Positions 7,983 through 17,929 are shown, counted from the stretch's first letter. The stretch: 64,000 nt of DNA from Rhodospirillales bacterium (GCA_023898785.1 CP060239.1:1550001-1614000); one strand, 5' to 3'. Notes: generated by a model from the sequence alone, not told the origin. Program-made: numbers and translations.

Positions 7983-8723
7983 TTATATTGCGCCCAGCAT
8001 CTCCGCCACCAATGGATGACGGACAATATCTGTCTCATTCAACCGGCAAATCGCAATGTTATCAATGGTTTCCAATCTGCGTGAAATATCGGCCAGCCCG
8101 GACATCCCATCCAATAAATCCGATTGTTCAGGATCGCCCGTCACAACCATGGTCGAATGCCAGCCCAGACGGGAAAGCAACATTTTTAGCTGTCCATACG
8201 TACAGTTCTGCGCTTCATCAATAACAACAAAGGCGTTGTTCAGTGTACGCCCGCGCATAAACCCAACCGGGGCAATCTCAATCGTGCCATCCTCAATATA
8301 CTGGCGCACCTTCTTGCCGCCCATTCGGTCCCCTAATGAATCGAACAAGGGGCGCAAATATGGTGCCATCTTTTCCTGTAAGTCACCGGGTAGATAGCCC
8401 AGACTTTCTCCGGCTTCCATCGCTGGGCGAGAGAGGATAATGCGTTCAATCTGTCCTTTTTCAAGGGCTTCAGCGGCCTTGGAAATCGCAATGTAGGTCT
8501 TTCCGGTTCCTGCCGGGCCGATGGCCATCGTCAACGAATATTCATCAATCGCTTTCATAAGCGCCGCCTGTCCATCAGATCGCGGCTTGATATTCTTCAC
8601 ATATTTTTGATCCCGGCGGCCGTTAATTTCATCGTCTAAAGGGTGCCAATCTCGATTATCAAAAGCAGTGTGGACGATATTGGTATCTTTGTTATTACGG
8701 GGTTTGCGGGATTTTTTCGACAT
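7983..8723 (-). CDS. PhoH-family ATPase
   Basis: A 246-residue PhoH P-loop protein: Walker A GPAGTGKT at residues 69-76, Walker B FVVIDEAQN near 168-176, and a sensor-like VVTGDPEQ. The family are predicted RNA-binding ATPases/helicase-like proteins related to phosphate stress and RNA metabolism. The N-terminal extension is basic (MSKKSRKPRNNK). It is not next to ybeY, unlike the longer PhoH/YbeZ type, so it is the stand-alone short form. A terminator follows. Confidence 0.92.
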   Translation of the reverse strand: MSKKSRKPRNNKDTNIVHTAFDNRDWHPLDDEINGRRDQKYVKNIKPRSDGQAALMKAIDEYSLTMAIGPAGTGKTYIAISKAAEALEKGQIERIILSRPAMEAGESLGYLPGDLQEKMAPYLRPLFDSLGDRMGGKKVRQYIEDGTIEIAPVGFMRGRTLNNAFVVIDEAQNCTYGQLKMLLSRLGWHSTMVVTGDPEQSDLLDGMSGLADISRRLETIDNIAICRLNETDIVRHPLVAEMLGAI

Positions 8724-9007
8724 GCGTGATGGTCCTTTCCATGGGGGTGGGGAGGGCTTTAAAAAACAAATAAAAAGGAGAGATTAAAGAATTTGGGGCG
8801 ATCTGTTGAAAAGCGCCAGATGGTTTATATTTCTGAAGAAGGTAAACTGCGATCAAGGAGAAGTCCTTATAGTTACCAAGACACTCTAACAGTACCAAAT
8901 TTCTGCGGCTTTCGCCATGTATTTCCGGTTTTGATCACAAAAAAAAGACTAGCTATTCCCCACATAGGCTTTTATTGTCACCTGCTTAAAAGAAAAGAGC
9001 TTTAACT

Positions 9008-10219
9008 ATGACCGTAACATTTGATGACGTTCAGACCGCCTATAAGGCAATCAAAGACTCCACCATGCGCACACCTTGTGTTAAGGCGGCACGCTTGTCT
9101 TTGCATTTAGGCATTGACCTGTATCTTAAGCTGGAAAATCTCCAGCATACCAATGCATTTAAGGCCAGAGGTGCGCTGAATAAGCTTTTAACCCTTGACG
9201 AAGCACAGAAAAAAGCGGGAGTCATTGCTTGCAGCGCGGGAAACCACGCCCAAGGGGTTGCCTATCATGCGCAGCGTCTTGGCATTCCCGCTACTATTGT
9301 TATGCCAAGCGGCACGCCTTTTAACAAAATTAAAAGAACAGAAGATTTCGGAGCAAAGGTCGTACTTCACGGCAATAACTTTGATGAATCTGTCCAGTTC
9401 ACACTGGACATGGCCAAAAAAGAAGGCCTGACCTTCATTCATCCGTTTGACGACCCGTTGATTGTAGCGGGGCAAGGGACGCTGGGACTGGAAATGCTGG
9501 AACAGCAGCCTGATCTTGATGTCATCGTAGTCCCTGTTGGTGGCGGCGGCCTCATCGCAGGGGTGGCGACAGCTGTCAAAGGCGTAAAGCCTGAAATTGA
9601 GGTTGTCGGCGCGCAGGCCGAAATGTTCGACGCGGTCAAGGCGAACCTCGAAAAACGCCCCGGCCCTGTCGGCGGCGCAACGCTGGCTGAGGGGATTGCA
9701 GTGAAAGCGCCCTCAGAAGAAAACATGAAGATCATTGAAAAACTTGTTGATCGTATTGATTCTGCCAGCGAAGCAGAAATTGAAGATGCTGTTTTTGATC
9801 TGCTTTCCTCTGAAAAACTGGTTGCCGAAGGCGCCCCTGGCGCGGGGCTGGCCGTCATCAAGAAAAACAAAAAGCTCTACAAAGGCAAAAAAGTCGGCCT
9901 CGTTGTCTGCGGCGGCAATATCGATTCGCGCTTGCTTTCCACGCTTATTTTGCGCGGGCTGGTCCGTGACGGTCGTATTTGCCGCTTAACGTTTGAAATT
10001 GACGATACGCCGGGTCAGCTCTCCGATATTTCCCGCATCATCGGTGAATCCGGCGCCAACGTCATCGAGGTTATCCACCAGCGCATGATGCAAAGCGTTT
10101 CCCTGAAAAAGGCCGAGCTTGAAGTTGTCATCGAAGCCCGTGATCGCCACCACGTTAAAGAGATCGTCAAAACCCTGCGCGATGCTGGCTTCAAGGTCAA
10201 AACTGATAGCGACGTTTAG
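9008..10219 (+). CDS. ilvA: Threonine ammonia-lyase
   Basis: PLP enzyme converting threonine to 2-oxobutanoate and ammonia, the entry to isoleucine synthesis. The 403-residue protein has the PLP lysine K52 in the NAFKARG motif, the cofactor phosphate loop GGGG at 177-180, and a C-terminal ACT domain (about 325-400). This single-ACT layout is common in alphaproteobacteria and is intermediate between TdcB and E. coli IlvA, so the symbol is functional rather than strictly orthologous. It converges on amtB, and both stop codons lie in a 14-bp tandem duplication. Confidence 0.93.
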   Translation: MTVTFDDVQTAYKAIKDSTMRTPCVKAARLSLHLGIDLYLKLENLQHTNAFKARGALNKLLTLDEAQKKAGVIACSAGNHAQGVAYHAQRLGIPATIVMPSGTPFNKIKRTEDFGAKVVLHGNNFDESVQFTLDMAKKEGLTFIHPFDDPLIVAGQGTLGLEMLEQQPDLDVIVVPVGGGGLIAGVATAVKGVKPEIEVVGAQAEMFDAVKANLEKRPGPVGGATLAEGIAVKAPSEENMKIIEKLVDRIDSASEAEIEDAVFDLLSSEKLVAEGAPGAGLAVIKKNKKLYKGKKVGLVVCGGNIDSRLLSTLILRGLVRDGRICRLTFEIDDTPGQLSDISRIIGESGANVIEVIHQRMMQSVSLKKAELEVVIEARDRHHVKEIVKTLRDAGFKVKTDSDV

Positions 10220-10242
10220 TCACCTGCTTTTAGTCACCTGCT
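10215..10242. repeat. 14-bp perfect tandem duplication spanning two stop codons
   Basis: The unit TTTAGTCACCTGCT occurs twice in direct succession. The first copy carries the ilvA TAG stop; the second carries the amtB stop on the other strand. Each unit could provide either stop, so the duplication separated two convergent stops that were probably overlapping before. Confidence 0.85.
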
Positions 10243-11645
10243 TTTTTACTGGCGGCCTTGGGCTTGCTTTTATTTTTGTTAAATGGGCTTTTCTTCGGCA
10301 GACCTTCCATATATTCAACGATGGTTTCACCGTGATGTGCCAGATCAAGCCCCCAATATTCCACGCGCGGATCAACCCGCAGCCCCATCAGTGTGCGAAT
10401 GATCAGCAGCAGAATAAGCGTAACCACGCCGGAATAGACCATAGTAACAACGACAGACAGAATTTGCGCGATAAGCTGTTTATCATTGCCGTAAAGTGCG
10501 CCTGCCGCGCCGCCAATCTCCGGGTTGGCAAACACGCCAACCAGGATCGCACCAACAATGCCGCCAACGCCGTGCAAGCCAAAAACATCGAGAGCGTCGT
10601 CATATTTCAGCAATACCTTGAGATAGGTCACGGCAAGATAACAGATCACACCAGCAGCGGTGCCAATAATCAAAGCTCCCTGAAAATCGACGAATCCTGC
10701 TGCTGGAGTAATGGCAATAAGCCCGGCCACTACGCCTGAGATCGTACCTTGCACGCTGATTTTTCCTTTATGAATCAACTCAAAGCCCATCCAGATAGCC
10801 GCCGCCACACCAGCCGCAGCATTGGTAACCAGCATGGCAAACCCCGCGCCTGTACCGGCGCTAAGCGCAGAACCTGCATTAAAACCAAACCAGCCAACCC
10901 AGAGCATCCCCGTTCCGATGACCGAAAGGATGAGGTTGGTCGAGGTCGAGGGATCCTGCCGCGTTTTCATGCCTCGTCCAATAACGATGGCGGCCACCAA
11001 ACCGGCGACTCCGGAATTGATATGCACAACCGTACCACCGGCAAAATCCAGCGCGTCGCCCATGCCGAAAAATCCTTCATAACCTTCACGATCAACCCCG
11101 CCGATAAAGCCGCCCGGACCCCAAACCCAATGCGCAATCGGCGCATAAACAGCGATAACCCAAAGCGGGGTAAGAATTAGCAGTGAGGTAAATTTAATCC
11201 GGTCTGCCACCGCGCCCACCATCAACGCCATGGTGATAATCGCAAAAGTCATCTGGAAGATAATGAACACGCTTTCCGGTATTGTTCCGACAAGGGATTG
11301 CGGTGTAAGGCCTTTTAACATGAATTGATCCATCCCGCCGATAAAGCTGTTGCCCGGCGTAAAGGCCAGTGAATAGCCGATAACCGGCCAAACAACGCTT
11401 ACGACAACGGCCACCGCCAAACTTTGGATGAGGGTGGAAAGCACGTTATCGCGTTTAACAAGCCCGCCGTAGAACAGCGCCAGCCCCGGCACAGTCATCA
11501 TCAAAACAAGAAGAGCGGAAACCAGCATCCAGGCCGTATCACCAGAATCGAGCGTCGCGTCCTGCGCCAGCGCCGGAGTAGAAGAAAACATCAGCGCGCT
11601 GACAAAAAGTGCCATGACTAAAAATTTCACATTCAAAAATGCCAT
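10230..11645 (-). CDS. amtB: Ammonium transporter (AmtB family)
   Basis: A 471-residue inner-membrane channel for ammonium/ammonia. It has a cleavable signal peptide (ending STPALA-Q), eleven predicted membrane helices, and family motifs such as GLALFYGGLV and the twin-His pore region (VVHINSGVAGL, FGLHGVGGIVG). The C-terminus is lysine-rich. Amt genes usually follow glnK; none is adjacent here, so a PII partner must be elsewhere. The upstream 349 bases hold a palindromic repeat. Confidence 0.95.
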   Translation of the reverse strand: MAFLNVKFLVMALFVSALMFSSTPALAQDATLDSGDTAWMLVSALLVLMMTVPGLALFYGGLVKRDNVLSTLIQSLAVAVVVSVVWPVIGYSLAFTPGNSFIGGMDQFMLKGLTPQSLVGTIPESVFIIFQMTFAIITMALMVGAVADRIKFTSLLILTPLWVIAVYAPIAHWVWGPGGFIGGVDREGYEGFFGMGDALDFAGGTVVHINSGVAGLVAAIVIGRGMKTRQDPSTSTNLILSVIGTGMLWVGWFGFNAGSALSAGTGAGFAMLVTNAAAGVAAAIWMGFELIHKGKISVQGTISGVVAGLIAITPAAGFVDFQGALIIGTAAGVICYLAVTYLKVLLKYDDALDVFGLHGVGGIVGAILVGVFANPEIGGAAGALYGNDKQLIAQILSVVVTMVYSGVVTLILLLIIRTLMGLRVDPRVEYWGLDLAHHGETIVEYMEGLPKKSPFNKNKSKPKAASKKAGD

Positions 11646-11786
11646 AATGCATACCCTTCAAAGCTTTTTGTTTTAAAAACGCTGTCGATTTTGTAATAAA
11701 ATGCTGCATTGCGCAATAGCGATAATACTGATTTTTTGAATTTGTACACAAAAAAGCCGCTGGAAACAGCGGGGCTATCGGACACC

Positions 11787-11947
11787 GTCATTGCAAGCGA
11801 CCCCCGGCCTCCGCCGGGGCAGGCTGTGGAAGAGGAGCAATCTATAAATTGCATCCTGACGAAAGTCAGGATCTACCCGAAGGAGATCCCAAATCAAGTT
11901 TGGGATGCATTCTTACCGGCTTGCTTCGCGGCCTTCCTCGCAATGAC
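11787..11947. repeat. Dispersed palindromic repeat, copy 2 (longer variant)
   Basis: This 161-bp copy, in the gap between amtB and nrdB (11646-11994), starts GTCATTGCAAG and ends CTCGCAATGAC. Its centre differs from the other copies and contains smaller palindromes (ATCCTGAC..GTCAGGAT; ATCCCAAA..TTTGGGAT), suggesting nested insertion. Nothing else recognisable lies in this gap. Confidence 0.7.
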
Positions 11948-11994
11948 GCCTCAAGGGGAGTATTGATTGGCCCCGAAAGAGAACAAAGAAAGAC

Positions 11995-13092
11995 TTAAGC
12001 AGCCTCTCCCTTGGCATCTTCAGTATCCTTGGCGATCTTCTGTGCTTCCTCGCCCTGCGCATAATTGCCGGAGAAAATATCCTGCGCAAAAACCTCTTCC
12101 CATGTGCCTTGCGTAGAAGCTTTGGAATATTCCGTCGCGCGGTTTTCAAAGAAGTTCGTGTGCTCGGCGCCATTGAGCATTTCATCCATCCATGGCAGCG
12201 GATTTTTATTAATCTGCGCATTGATAGGCTCGAGATCAAGCTGCTGCAGGCGGCGGTCTGAAATCCAGCGGATATAGTTTTTCACTTCCTGTGGCTCCAA
12301 CCCTTCAATACCGCCCATTTCAAAGGCCAAATCGATGAAGTTATCTTCGATCTCGATGACTTTACGGCAAGAGGCGGTGATTTCCGCCTTCAATTCATCG
12401 TCCCAGATGTCCGGGTTTTCAGAGATGAAGGTTTTGAACAGCTTGATCATCGACAGGCAGTGCAGCGTTTCATCGCGCACCGACCATGTCATAATCTGGC
12501 CCATGCCTTTCATCTTGTTAAAGCGTGGGAAGTTCATCAAAATCGCAAACGAGGCAAAGAGCTGCACGCCTTCCGTAAAGCCGGAAAACAGCGCCATCGT
12601 TTTGGCAATGTCGCGACGCGATTTCATCGAAGCCGTTTGCATATAGTCGTACTTGTCCTTCATCTCCTTGTATTTGAGGAAGGCCTGATATTCGACCTCA
12701 GGCATACCCAGCGTATCAAGCAGGTGCGAATAGGCCGCGATGTGAATGGTTTCGATATTTGAAAAGGCGCTAAGCATCATCTGCACCTCAACCGGGCCGA
12801 ACACTTGCGCATAATGTTTCATATAGCAGTTATTGACCTCAACATCGGCTTGGGTAAAAAAGCGGAAGATCTGCGTCATCAGGTTTTTCTCAGCCGGAGT
12901 CAGCGTTTTTTTCCAGTCATGAACGTCCTGCGCCATCGGCACTTCTTCCGGCAGCCAGTGTACGCGTTGCTGGGTCAGCCATGCTTCATAACACCAGGGA
13001 TACAAGAAAGGCTTGTAGACATGGCGTTCTTGCAACAACGGGGAATTGGAATTGGTGACATCATCGGTAAGGGCGGCGTTTTGCGCAGACAT
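11995..13092 (-). CDS. nrdB: Class Ia ribonucleotide reductase, beta subunit
   Basis: Supplies the tyrosyl radical that lets NrdA reduce ribonucleotides. In the 365-residue protein the diiron ligands and radical site are visible: an acidic ligand in QADVEVNN (around 83-85), E114 and H117 in ETIH, the radical tyrosine Y121, E in FTEGVQ, and E and H in DETLH. The preserved Tyr argues for an aerobic class Ia enzyme. It lies downstream of nrdA on the same strand with a 116-base gap, so they are likely one operon under NrdR. Confidence 0.95.
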   Translation of the reverse strand: MSAQNAALTDDVTNSNSPLLQERHVYKPFLYPWCYEAWLTQQRVHWLPEEVPMAQDVHDWKKTLTPAEKNLMTQIFRFFTQADVEVNNCYMKHYAQVFGPVEVQMMLSAFSNIETIHIAAYSHLLDTLGMPEVEYQAFLKYKEMKDKYDYMQTASMKSRRDIAKTMALFSGFTEGVQLFASFAILMNFPRFNKMKGMGQIMTWSVRDETLHCLSMIKLFKTFISENPDIWDDELKAEITASCRKVIEIEDNFIDLAFEMGGIEGLEPQEVKNYIRWISDRRLQQLDLEPINAQINKNPLPWMDEMLNGAEHTNFFENRATEYSKASTQGTWEEVFAQDIFSGNYAQGEEAQKIAKDTEDAKGEAA

Positions 13093-13208
13093 AAGGAGTA
13101 TCCTTTTTAAAATAAGTTGAAGATTTGCATATACTAAGAATGATTGCGTTTTGCAAGCTTGCCGCGCCCTGACGACAAAAAACCATAATCTTGGTCAAAG
13201 AAAAACTT

Positions 13209-15029
13209 CTACTGACACGCGAGGCATTCTTCATACTGGCCTTGCTGGGCTTCTTCATTAGCCTTGTCTTCGCCTTCTTTCGCCCGCTGCCAACTGGCCG
13301 CGCTTTCCGCGCGTTGAATGGATTTAGAGCGGCAGTAATACAAAGACTTTACGCCCTTCTTCCATGCTTCATAGTGAATGCCGTGGAGATCAGCCTTGTG
13401 AACATTGGCCGGCAGGAACACATTCAAAGATTGCGCCTGGCAGACAAATTCGGAGCGATCGCCCGCATGCTCAATGAGCCAGCGCTGATCAATCTCAAAC
13501 GCGGTTTTAAACACGTCTTTTTCATCGTCTGAAAGGAAATCAAGATGCTGGACAGAGCCTTCATTCGTAAAAATCGAACTCCACACATCATCGGTGTTTT
13601 GCCCTTTTTCCTCCAGCAACGCCATCAGATATTTATTTTTCACCGGGAAAGAACCCGACAGCGTTTTATGCGTGTAAGCATTTGCCGCATTGGGTTCAAT
13701 GCCCGGAGACGCGCCGCCGCAAATAATGGAGATGCTGGCCGTGGGTGCGATGGCCATTTTGTTGGAAAAACGCTCCTTAATGCCGTAATCAGCTGCGTCC
13801 GGACATGCGCCGCGTTCATCGGCCAGTTTTACAGATGCTTCATCAGCTTGACGACGAATATGAGAAAACATTTTGCGGTTCCACACCTTCGCCATTACAC
13901 CTTCCATCGGGATCATCTTGCCTTGCAGGAAGCCGTGGAAGCCCATAACGCCCAGGCCAACGCTGCGCTCGCGCATTGCAGCATATTTCGCGCGCTTCAT
14001 TGAATCAGGCGCTTTAGCGATAAAGTCGCTCAGAACATTATCAAGGAAGCGCATTACGTCTTCGATAAATTGCGGATGATCCTGCCATTGATCGAATGTC
14101 TCAAGGTTCAAGGAGCTTAAACAACACACCGCCGTACGGTCATTGCCAAGATGGTCCACCCCTGTCGGCAAAGTGATTTCCGAACACAGATTGGACATTT
14201 TCACATTGAGACCCGCCATCTTATGGTGCGCCGGTATGTGGTCATTCACATGATCAATATAAACAATGTACGGCTCGCCGGTTTCCACCCGGGCGGTCAA
14301 TAGACGAATCCAAAGATCGCGCGCATTGATTTTATCAACGACATGACCGTCTTTCGGGGATTTTAGCGCGTACTCCTCATTATTTTCGACCGCATGCATA
14401 AAACGGTTATCAACCAAAACACCATGATGCAGGTTCAGAGCTTTACGGTTCGGATCCCCGCCAGTCGGGCGGCGAATCTCAATAAACTCTTCAATTTCCG
14501 GATGCCAGATCGGCAGGTAAATCGCAGCAGAGCCGCGGCGCAACGAGCCCTGGCTAATCGCCAGTGTTAGGGAATCCATAACACGGATAAAGGGAACAAT
14601 GCCGCTTGTCTTGCCATTGCGGCCAACCTTTTCACCAATAGAGCGTACATTGCCCCAGTAAGAACCAATACCGCCGCCCAAAGAGGCCAGCCAGACATTC
14701 TCATTCCACAATTCTACAATCTCTTCGAGACTATCCTGTGTTTCATTCAAGAAGCAGGAAATCGGCAAACCACGGTTTGTGCCGCCATTTGACAAAACAG
14801 GCGTTGAAGGCATAAACCATAATTTTGAGATATAATCATATATGCGCTGTGCATGTTCGCTATCATCCCCATAATGCATCGAAACGCGCGCAAACAAATC
14901 CTGAGGTTGTTCTTCCGGCAACAAATAGCGATCAACCAGAGTTGCTTTACCAAAACCAGTCAGGTTTTCATCCCGAGAGCGGTCAATCTGGACACGATTG
15001 CCCCTCTCCATTTGCGCAACGTCAAACAT
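13209..15029 (-). CDS. nrdA: Class Ia ribonucleotide reductase, alpha subunit
   Basis: Catalytic subunit that reduces ribonucleoside diphosphates. The 606-residue protein has the substrate-site cysteine in LPISCFLNE, the NLCSEITL motif, and the C-terminal redox pair CLAC used for reactivation by thioredoxin or glutaredoxin. No ATP-cone is present at the N-terminus, so allosteric activity control by dATP may be absent, as in other short alphaproteobacterial enzymes. The ATG at 15029 (MFDVAQ) has an excellent AGGAGTAAGG site; a start 12 codons upstream is unlikely. Confidence 0.95.
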   Translation of the reverse strand: MFDVAQMERGNRVQIDRSRDENLTGFGKATLVDRYLLPEEQPQDLFARVSMHYGDDSEHAQRIYDYISKLWFMPSTPVLSNGGTNRGLPISCFLNETQDSLEEIVELWNENVWLASLGGGIGSYWGNVRSIGEKVGRNGKTSGIVPFIRVMDSLTLAISQGSLRRGSAAIYLPIWHPEIEEFIEIRRPTGGDPNRKALNLHHGVLVDNRFMHAVENNEEYALKSPKDGHVVDKINARDLWIRLLTARVETGEPYIVYIDHVNDHIPAHHKMAGLNVKMSNLCSEITLPTGVDHLGNDRTAVCCLSSLNLETFDQWQDHPQFIEDVMRFLDNVLSDFIAKAPDSMKRAKYAAMRERSVGLGVMGFHGFLQGKMIPMEGVMAKVWNRKMFSHIRRQADEASVKLADERGACPDAADYGIKERFSNKMAIAPTASISIICGGASPGIEPNAANAYTHKTLSGSFPVKNKYLMALLEEKGQNTDDVWSSIFTNEGSVQHLDFLSDDEKDVFKTAFEIDQRWLIEHAGDRSEFVCQAQSLNVFLPANVHKADLHGIHYEAWKKGVKSLYYCRSKSIQRAESAASWQRAKEGEDKANEEAQQGQYEECLACQ

Positions 15030-15104
15030 AAGCCTTACTCCTATTATAAGTCTTCTTTTATCCATAAAGGACGGGGTTTTATGGGGTGCAGACAGCGTGT
15101 GAAG

Positions 15105-15151
15105 ACACTATCTATAGCGTTCGTTAAGAGATAAGCTACTACATCTCGTGG
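15105..15151 (-). promoter_or_regulatory. Tandem NrdR-like boxes upstream of nrdA
   Basis: Two 16-bp sites, ACACTATCTATAGCGT at 15105-15120 and CTACTACATCTCGTGG at 15136-15151, begin 31 bp apart, which is the usual three-turn spacing of NrdR box pairs. The first differs from the consensus palindrome acaCTATATATAGtgt at two positions; the second is weaker. NrdR would repress nrdAB when dATP/ATP is high. No nrdR gene is in the window. Confidence 0.6.
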
Positions 15152-15429
15152 TGTGCAGCAATAGGAATATGGTCCTAAAAACAGTTGCAATTTTTTTAAA
15201 AATCTTTTTCTTTCAATAAATTAACAGGGATATCCGCAGCCTTATCCCCGTGGAAAAACATGATGTTTTTTTACAAACGTAATAAAATTACACAAAAGCC
15301 CCGAAATTTCTGCGGGTAATTTGCACATAATACCCGTGATGTTCTTACTGTGTTCTGGCTCTGGTGCGATGTCAAATATATGTTATGATTCTTTTGAAAA
15401 TTCACCAAGCCTGACGCTAGGAAATCCTT
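15152..15429. other. Intergenic region between nrdA and pyk
   Basis: AT-rich DNA between divergent nrdA and pyk. It holds an inverted repeat CGGGTA-N12-TACCCG (15313-15336) that could be an operator or hairpin, and a TATGAT hexamer (15384-15389) that could be the pyk -10 element. No convincing gene is seen. Confidence 0.35.
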
Positions 15430-16860
15430 ATGAGCGCCTCTCTTAAACGCATCCGTCAAACTAAAATTCTTGCCACATTAGGACCATCAAGCAACACCAA
15501 GGACCAGATTCGCGAACTATTTGAAACCGGCGCTGACCTCTTTCGTCTCAATTTCAGCCACGGCAGCCATGAAGACATAGCAGCGCTGGCGGCTATAATC
15601 CGTGAAATCGAATCTGAATATAACCGCCCGATTGGCATTGTCGGCGACCTGCAGGGCCCCAAACTCAGAATTGGTACATTTGAAAAGGGCCGGATCGAAC
15701 TTGAATGCGGCGATATGATTCGCTTTGATTCTGATCCTGCCCCGGGTGATGAAACGCGGGTTTATATGCCGCATTCGGAAATTTTCTCCAGTTTGGAAAA
15801 AGACGGCCTGTTCTTTATTGATGACGGCAAGATCCGCTGTCGCGTACGTGAAATCGGGCAGGATTATTTTGTAGCTGAAATTCGCGCCGGCGGAACGCTT
15901 TCGGACAAAAAAGGCTTTAATGTTCCTGAAACCTTTCTGCCGATTCCTGCTTTAACAAATAAGGATAAAAAGGACATCAAGGCGGCTCTTGAAATTGGCG
16001 TTGACTGGATAGCACAAAGTTTCGTGCAAACCGCCGAGGATGTAAAAGAAGCTCGTAAGCTTATTGGCGGCGGTGCAGCCCTGATGATCAAACTGGAAAA
16101 ACCGGCTGCCATTCAAAATCTGGAAGAGATTGTCGAACTGGCTGACGGAGTTATGTTGGCGCGCGGCGATCTTGGCGTTGAGATTCCACCAGAAGACGTT
16201 CCATCTGTTCAAAAACGGGTTGTGCGTTATGTGCATAGCCAGGGCAAGCCGGTCGTTGTCGCCACGCAGATGCTCGAGTCGATGGTGACCTCTTCCCGGC
16301 CGACTCGCGCCGAAGCCTCAGATGTGGCTACGGCCGTCTATGATGGCGCTGATGCGGTGATGCTTTCAGCTGAAACCGCCGCCGGCCAACACCCTGTGAA
16401 AAGTGTCGAGATGATGGACCGCATCTGCGCACGCACCGAAAGCGATGACATCTATAAAACCATGATGGAAGAGACACGCCCAGACGCTGGCGATGATCCC
16501 TCCGATGCCATCACCTCGGCAGCTTTTTACGTCGCCCACGATATTAATGCCGCGTGCATTGTGACTTATACAGCCTCAGGCTCGACCGCCCTGCGCATGG
16601 CCCGCCAGCGCCCCGATATGCCTGTCTTGTGCCTGACACCGCATCAGGGCGTTGCGCGGCGAATGGTTATGTCTTACGGTGTTCACGCAGTATGCATGCC
16701 AGAGATTAAAGGTGATTTTTCTGGCCCCGTGCCCTATGCGTGCAAAATTTTGCAGGAAGAAGGTCTTGCCCAAAAAGGCCAGCGCTTCGTCATGACCGCC
16801 GGCGTGCCTTTCGGCGTTGCCGGGACGACGAATATTCTCAGAATTGCGGAAGTGGAGTAA
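15430..16860 (+). CDS. pyk: Pyruvate kinase
   Basis: Catalyses phosphoenolpyruvate + ADP to pyruvate + ATP, the last step of glycolysis. The 476-residue length is normal. Motifs include TKILATLGPSS at the N-terminus, FRLNFSHG, the substrate/Mg region MLARGDLGVEI, and VATQMLESM. The N-terminus, B domain (about 70-170) and C-terminal effector domain (about 350-476) are all present. A sigma factor gene follows after 130 bases. Confidence 0.96.
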   Translation: MSASLKRIRQTKILATLGPSSNTKDQIRELFETGADLFRLNFSHGSHEDIAALAAIIREIESEYNRPIGIVGDLQGPKLRIGTFEKGRIELECGDMIRFDSDPAPGDETRVYMPHSEIFSSLEKDGLFFIDDGKIRCRVREIGQDYFVAEIRAGGTLSDKKGFNVPETFLPIPALTNKDKKDIKAALEIGVDWIAQSFVQTAEDVKEARKLIGGGAALMIKLEKPAAIQNLEEIVELADGVMLARGDLGVEIPPEDVPSVQKRVVRYVHSQGKPVVVATQMLESMVTSSRPTRAEASDVATAVYDGADAVMLSAETAAGQHPVKSVEMMDRICARTESDDIYKTMMEETRPDAGDDPSDAITSAAFYVAHDINAACIVTYTASGSTALRMARQRPDMPVLCLTPHQGVARRMVMSYGVHAVCMPEIKGDFSGPVPYACKILQEEGLAQKGQRFVMTAGVPFGVAGTTNILRIAEVE

Positions 16861-16990
16861 AGAACATTCAAATCGGAAGGAGCTTTTCTATAAAAAAAGT
16901 ATATTTATACAATAAATTAAGCTTGATATAATAAAAAAATATTCTATTGTGCATCCCATAATTTTAACAGTTATGCAAATGGGAAGGACA

Positions 16991-17758
16991 ATGGACAGCG
17001 CATTAAAAACTGCATACTCAGCTTCAGCCGTAGATTCTGACGTCGATTTAGACGCCGTGGTTCGGAAACACGCCCGGTTGGTTAAAAATATAGCCTACCA
17101 TCTTCAATCAAGGCTTCCTCCAAACATTCAGCCAGACGATCTCGTCCAGGCCGGTTTCATAGGGTTAATGGAGGCAGCAAAGAATTACGATCCTTCGCAA
17201 GGCGCCTCTTTTGAAACCTATGCCGGTATCCGCGTCCGCGGTTCCATGCTGGACGAAATCCGGCGCTCTGACTGGACCCCGCGCTCCGTCCATAGAAAAG
17301 CTCGAATGCTCGCGGCGGCGGAAATTGAAGTTGAAAATGAAACAGGGCAGGACGCACTTCCCCGAGAAATCGCGGAAAAACTGAGAATCTCCCTGGAGGA
17401 ATACTACAAAATCGATCAGTCGGTCGCCAAAAAAAATCTTTTTAGTCTGGAGCAAATGATAAATCCCAAATTAGAGACAGCCCTCTCTGCCTTCTCCGAA
17501 GTTGCCAGAGATTCATTTAAAAGAGATCTGGCCGAGGCTATGGCACGCTTGCCTGAAAGAGAAAGACTTGTTATTGCCCTGTATTACGATGAAGAGTTGA
17601 ATTTAAGAGAAATCGGCGAGGTTTTGGGGCATACCGAATCCAGAGCATGCCAGATTCATTCACAAGCGACCCTGCGACTCAGATCACGCCTTAAGGATTG
17701 GCTAAGTGTGGATTCAGACCCATTAGAAGACACATATCTACAGGCTATACCCGTCTAA
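16991..17758 (+). CDS. RNA polymerase sigma factor, FliA (sigma-28) type
   Basis: A 255-residue sigma-70-family protein with region 2 (KNIAYHLQSRLPPNIQPDDLVQ, then FETYAGIRVRGSMLDEIRRSDW), region 3 and region 4 (LPERERLVIALYYDEELNLREIGEVLG.TESRACQIHSQA). RGSMLDE.R..DW.PRS is the hallmark of FliA/WhiG-type factors that direct motility genes. No flagellar gene is adjacent, so the target regulon is inferred. The start at 16991 (MDSALKT) has a GGAAGGAC site; earlier ATGs lack one. Confidence 0.88.
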   Translation: MDSALKTAYSASAVDSDVDLDAVVRKHARLVKNIAYHLQSRLPPNIQPDDLVQAGFIGLMEAAKNYDPSQGASFETYAGIRVRGSMLDEIRRSDWTPRSVHRKARMLAAAEIEVENETGQDALPREIAEKLRISLEEYYKIDQSVAKKNLFSLEQMINPKLETALSAFSEVARDSFKRDLAEAMARLPERERLVIALYYDEELNLREIGEVLGHTESRACQIHSQATLRLRSRLKDWLSVDSDPLEDTYLQAIPV

Positions 17759-17775
17759 CCGCAAGGCTTTATCTC

Positions 17776-17929
17776 TTTCAGGTTTGATTCCTCGCCGCTT
17801 ACGGCGTAATCGTCATCGCGAGCGAAGCGAAGCGATCCAGTGCCACAAGGATAAATTCTGGATTGCTTCACCGCCTTTGGCGGTTCGCAATGACGTGATA
17901 CCTCGCCTCTTGGGGCGGGGGTGTTCATT
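17776..17929. repeat. Dispersed palindromic repeat, copy 3
   Basis: A 154-bp copy nearly identical to copy 5 (51059-51212), differing at fewer than a dozen positions. It contains CGTCATCGCGAGCGAAGC..GATCCAG, then CTGGATTGCTTC..CGCAATGACG, plus flanking GC-rich hairpins. Its right end supplies the stop codon of the LapG-like gene on the minus strand. Confidence 0.85.

Noticed and set aside
8793..9005. 70-codon frame upstream of ilvA
   Set aside because: No recognisable domain or good start context; likely intergenic leader of ilvA.
10119..10739. 206-codon frame crossing the ilvA and amtB ends
   Set aside because: Overlaps two well-supported genes and its translation has no domain.
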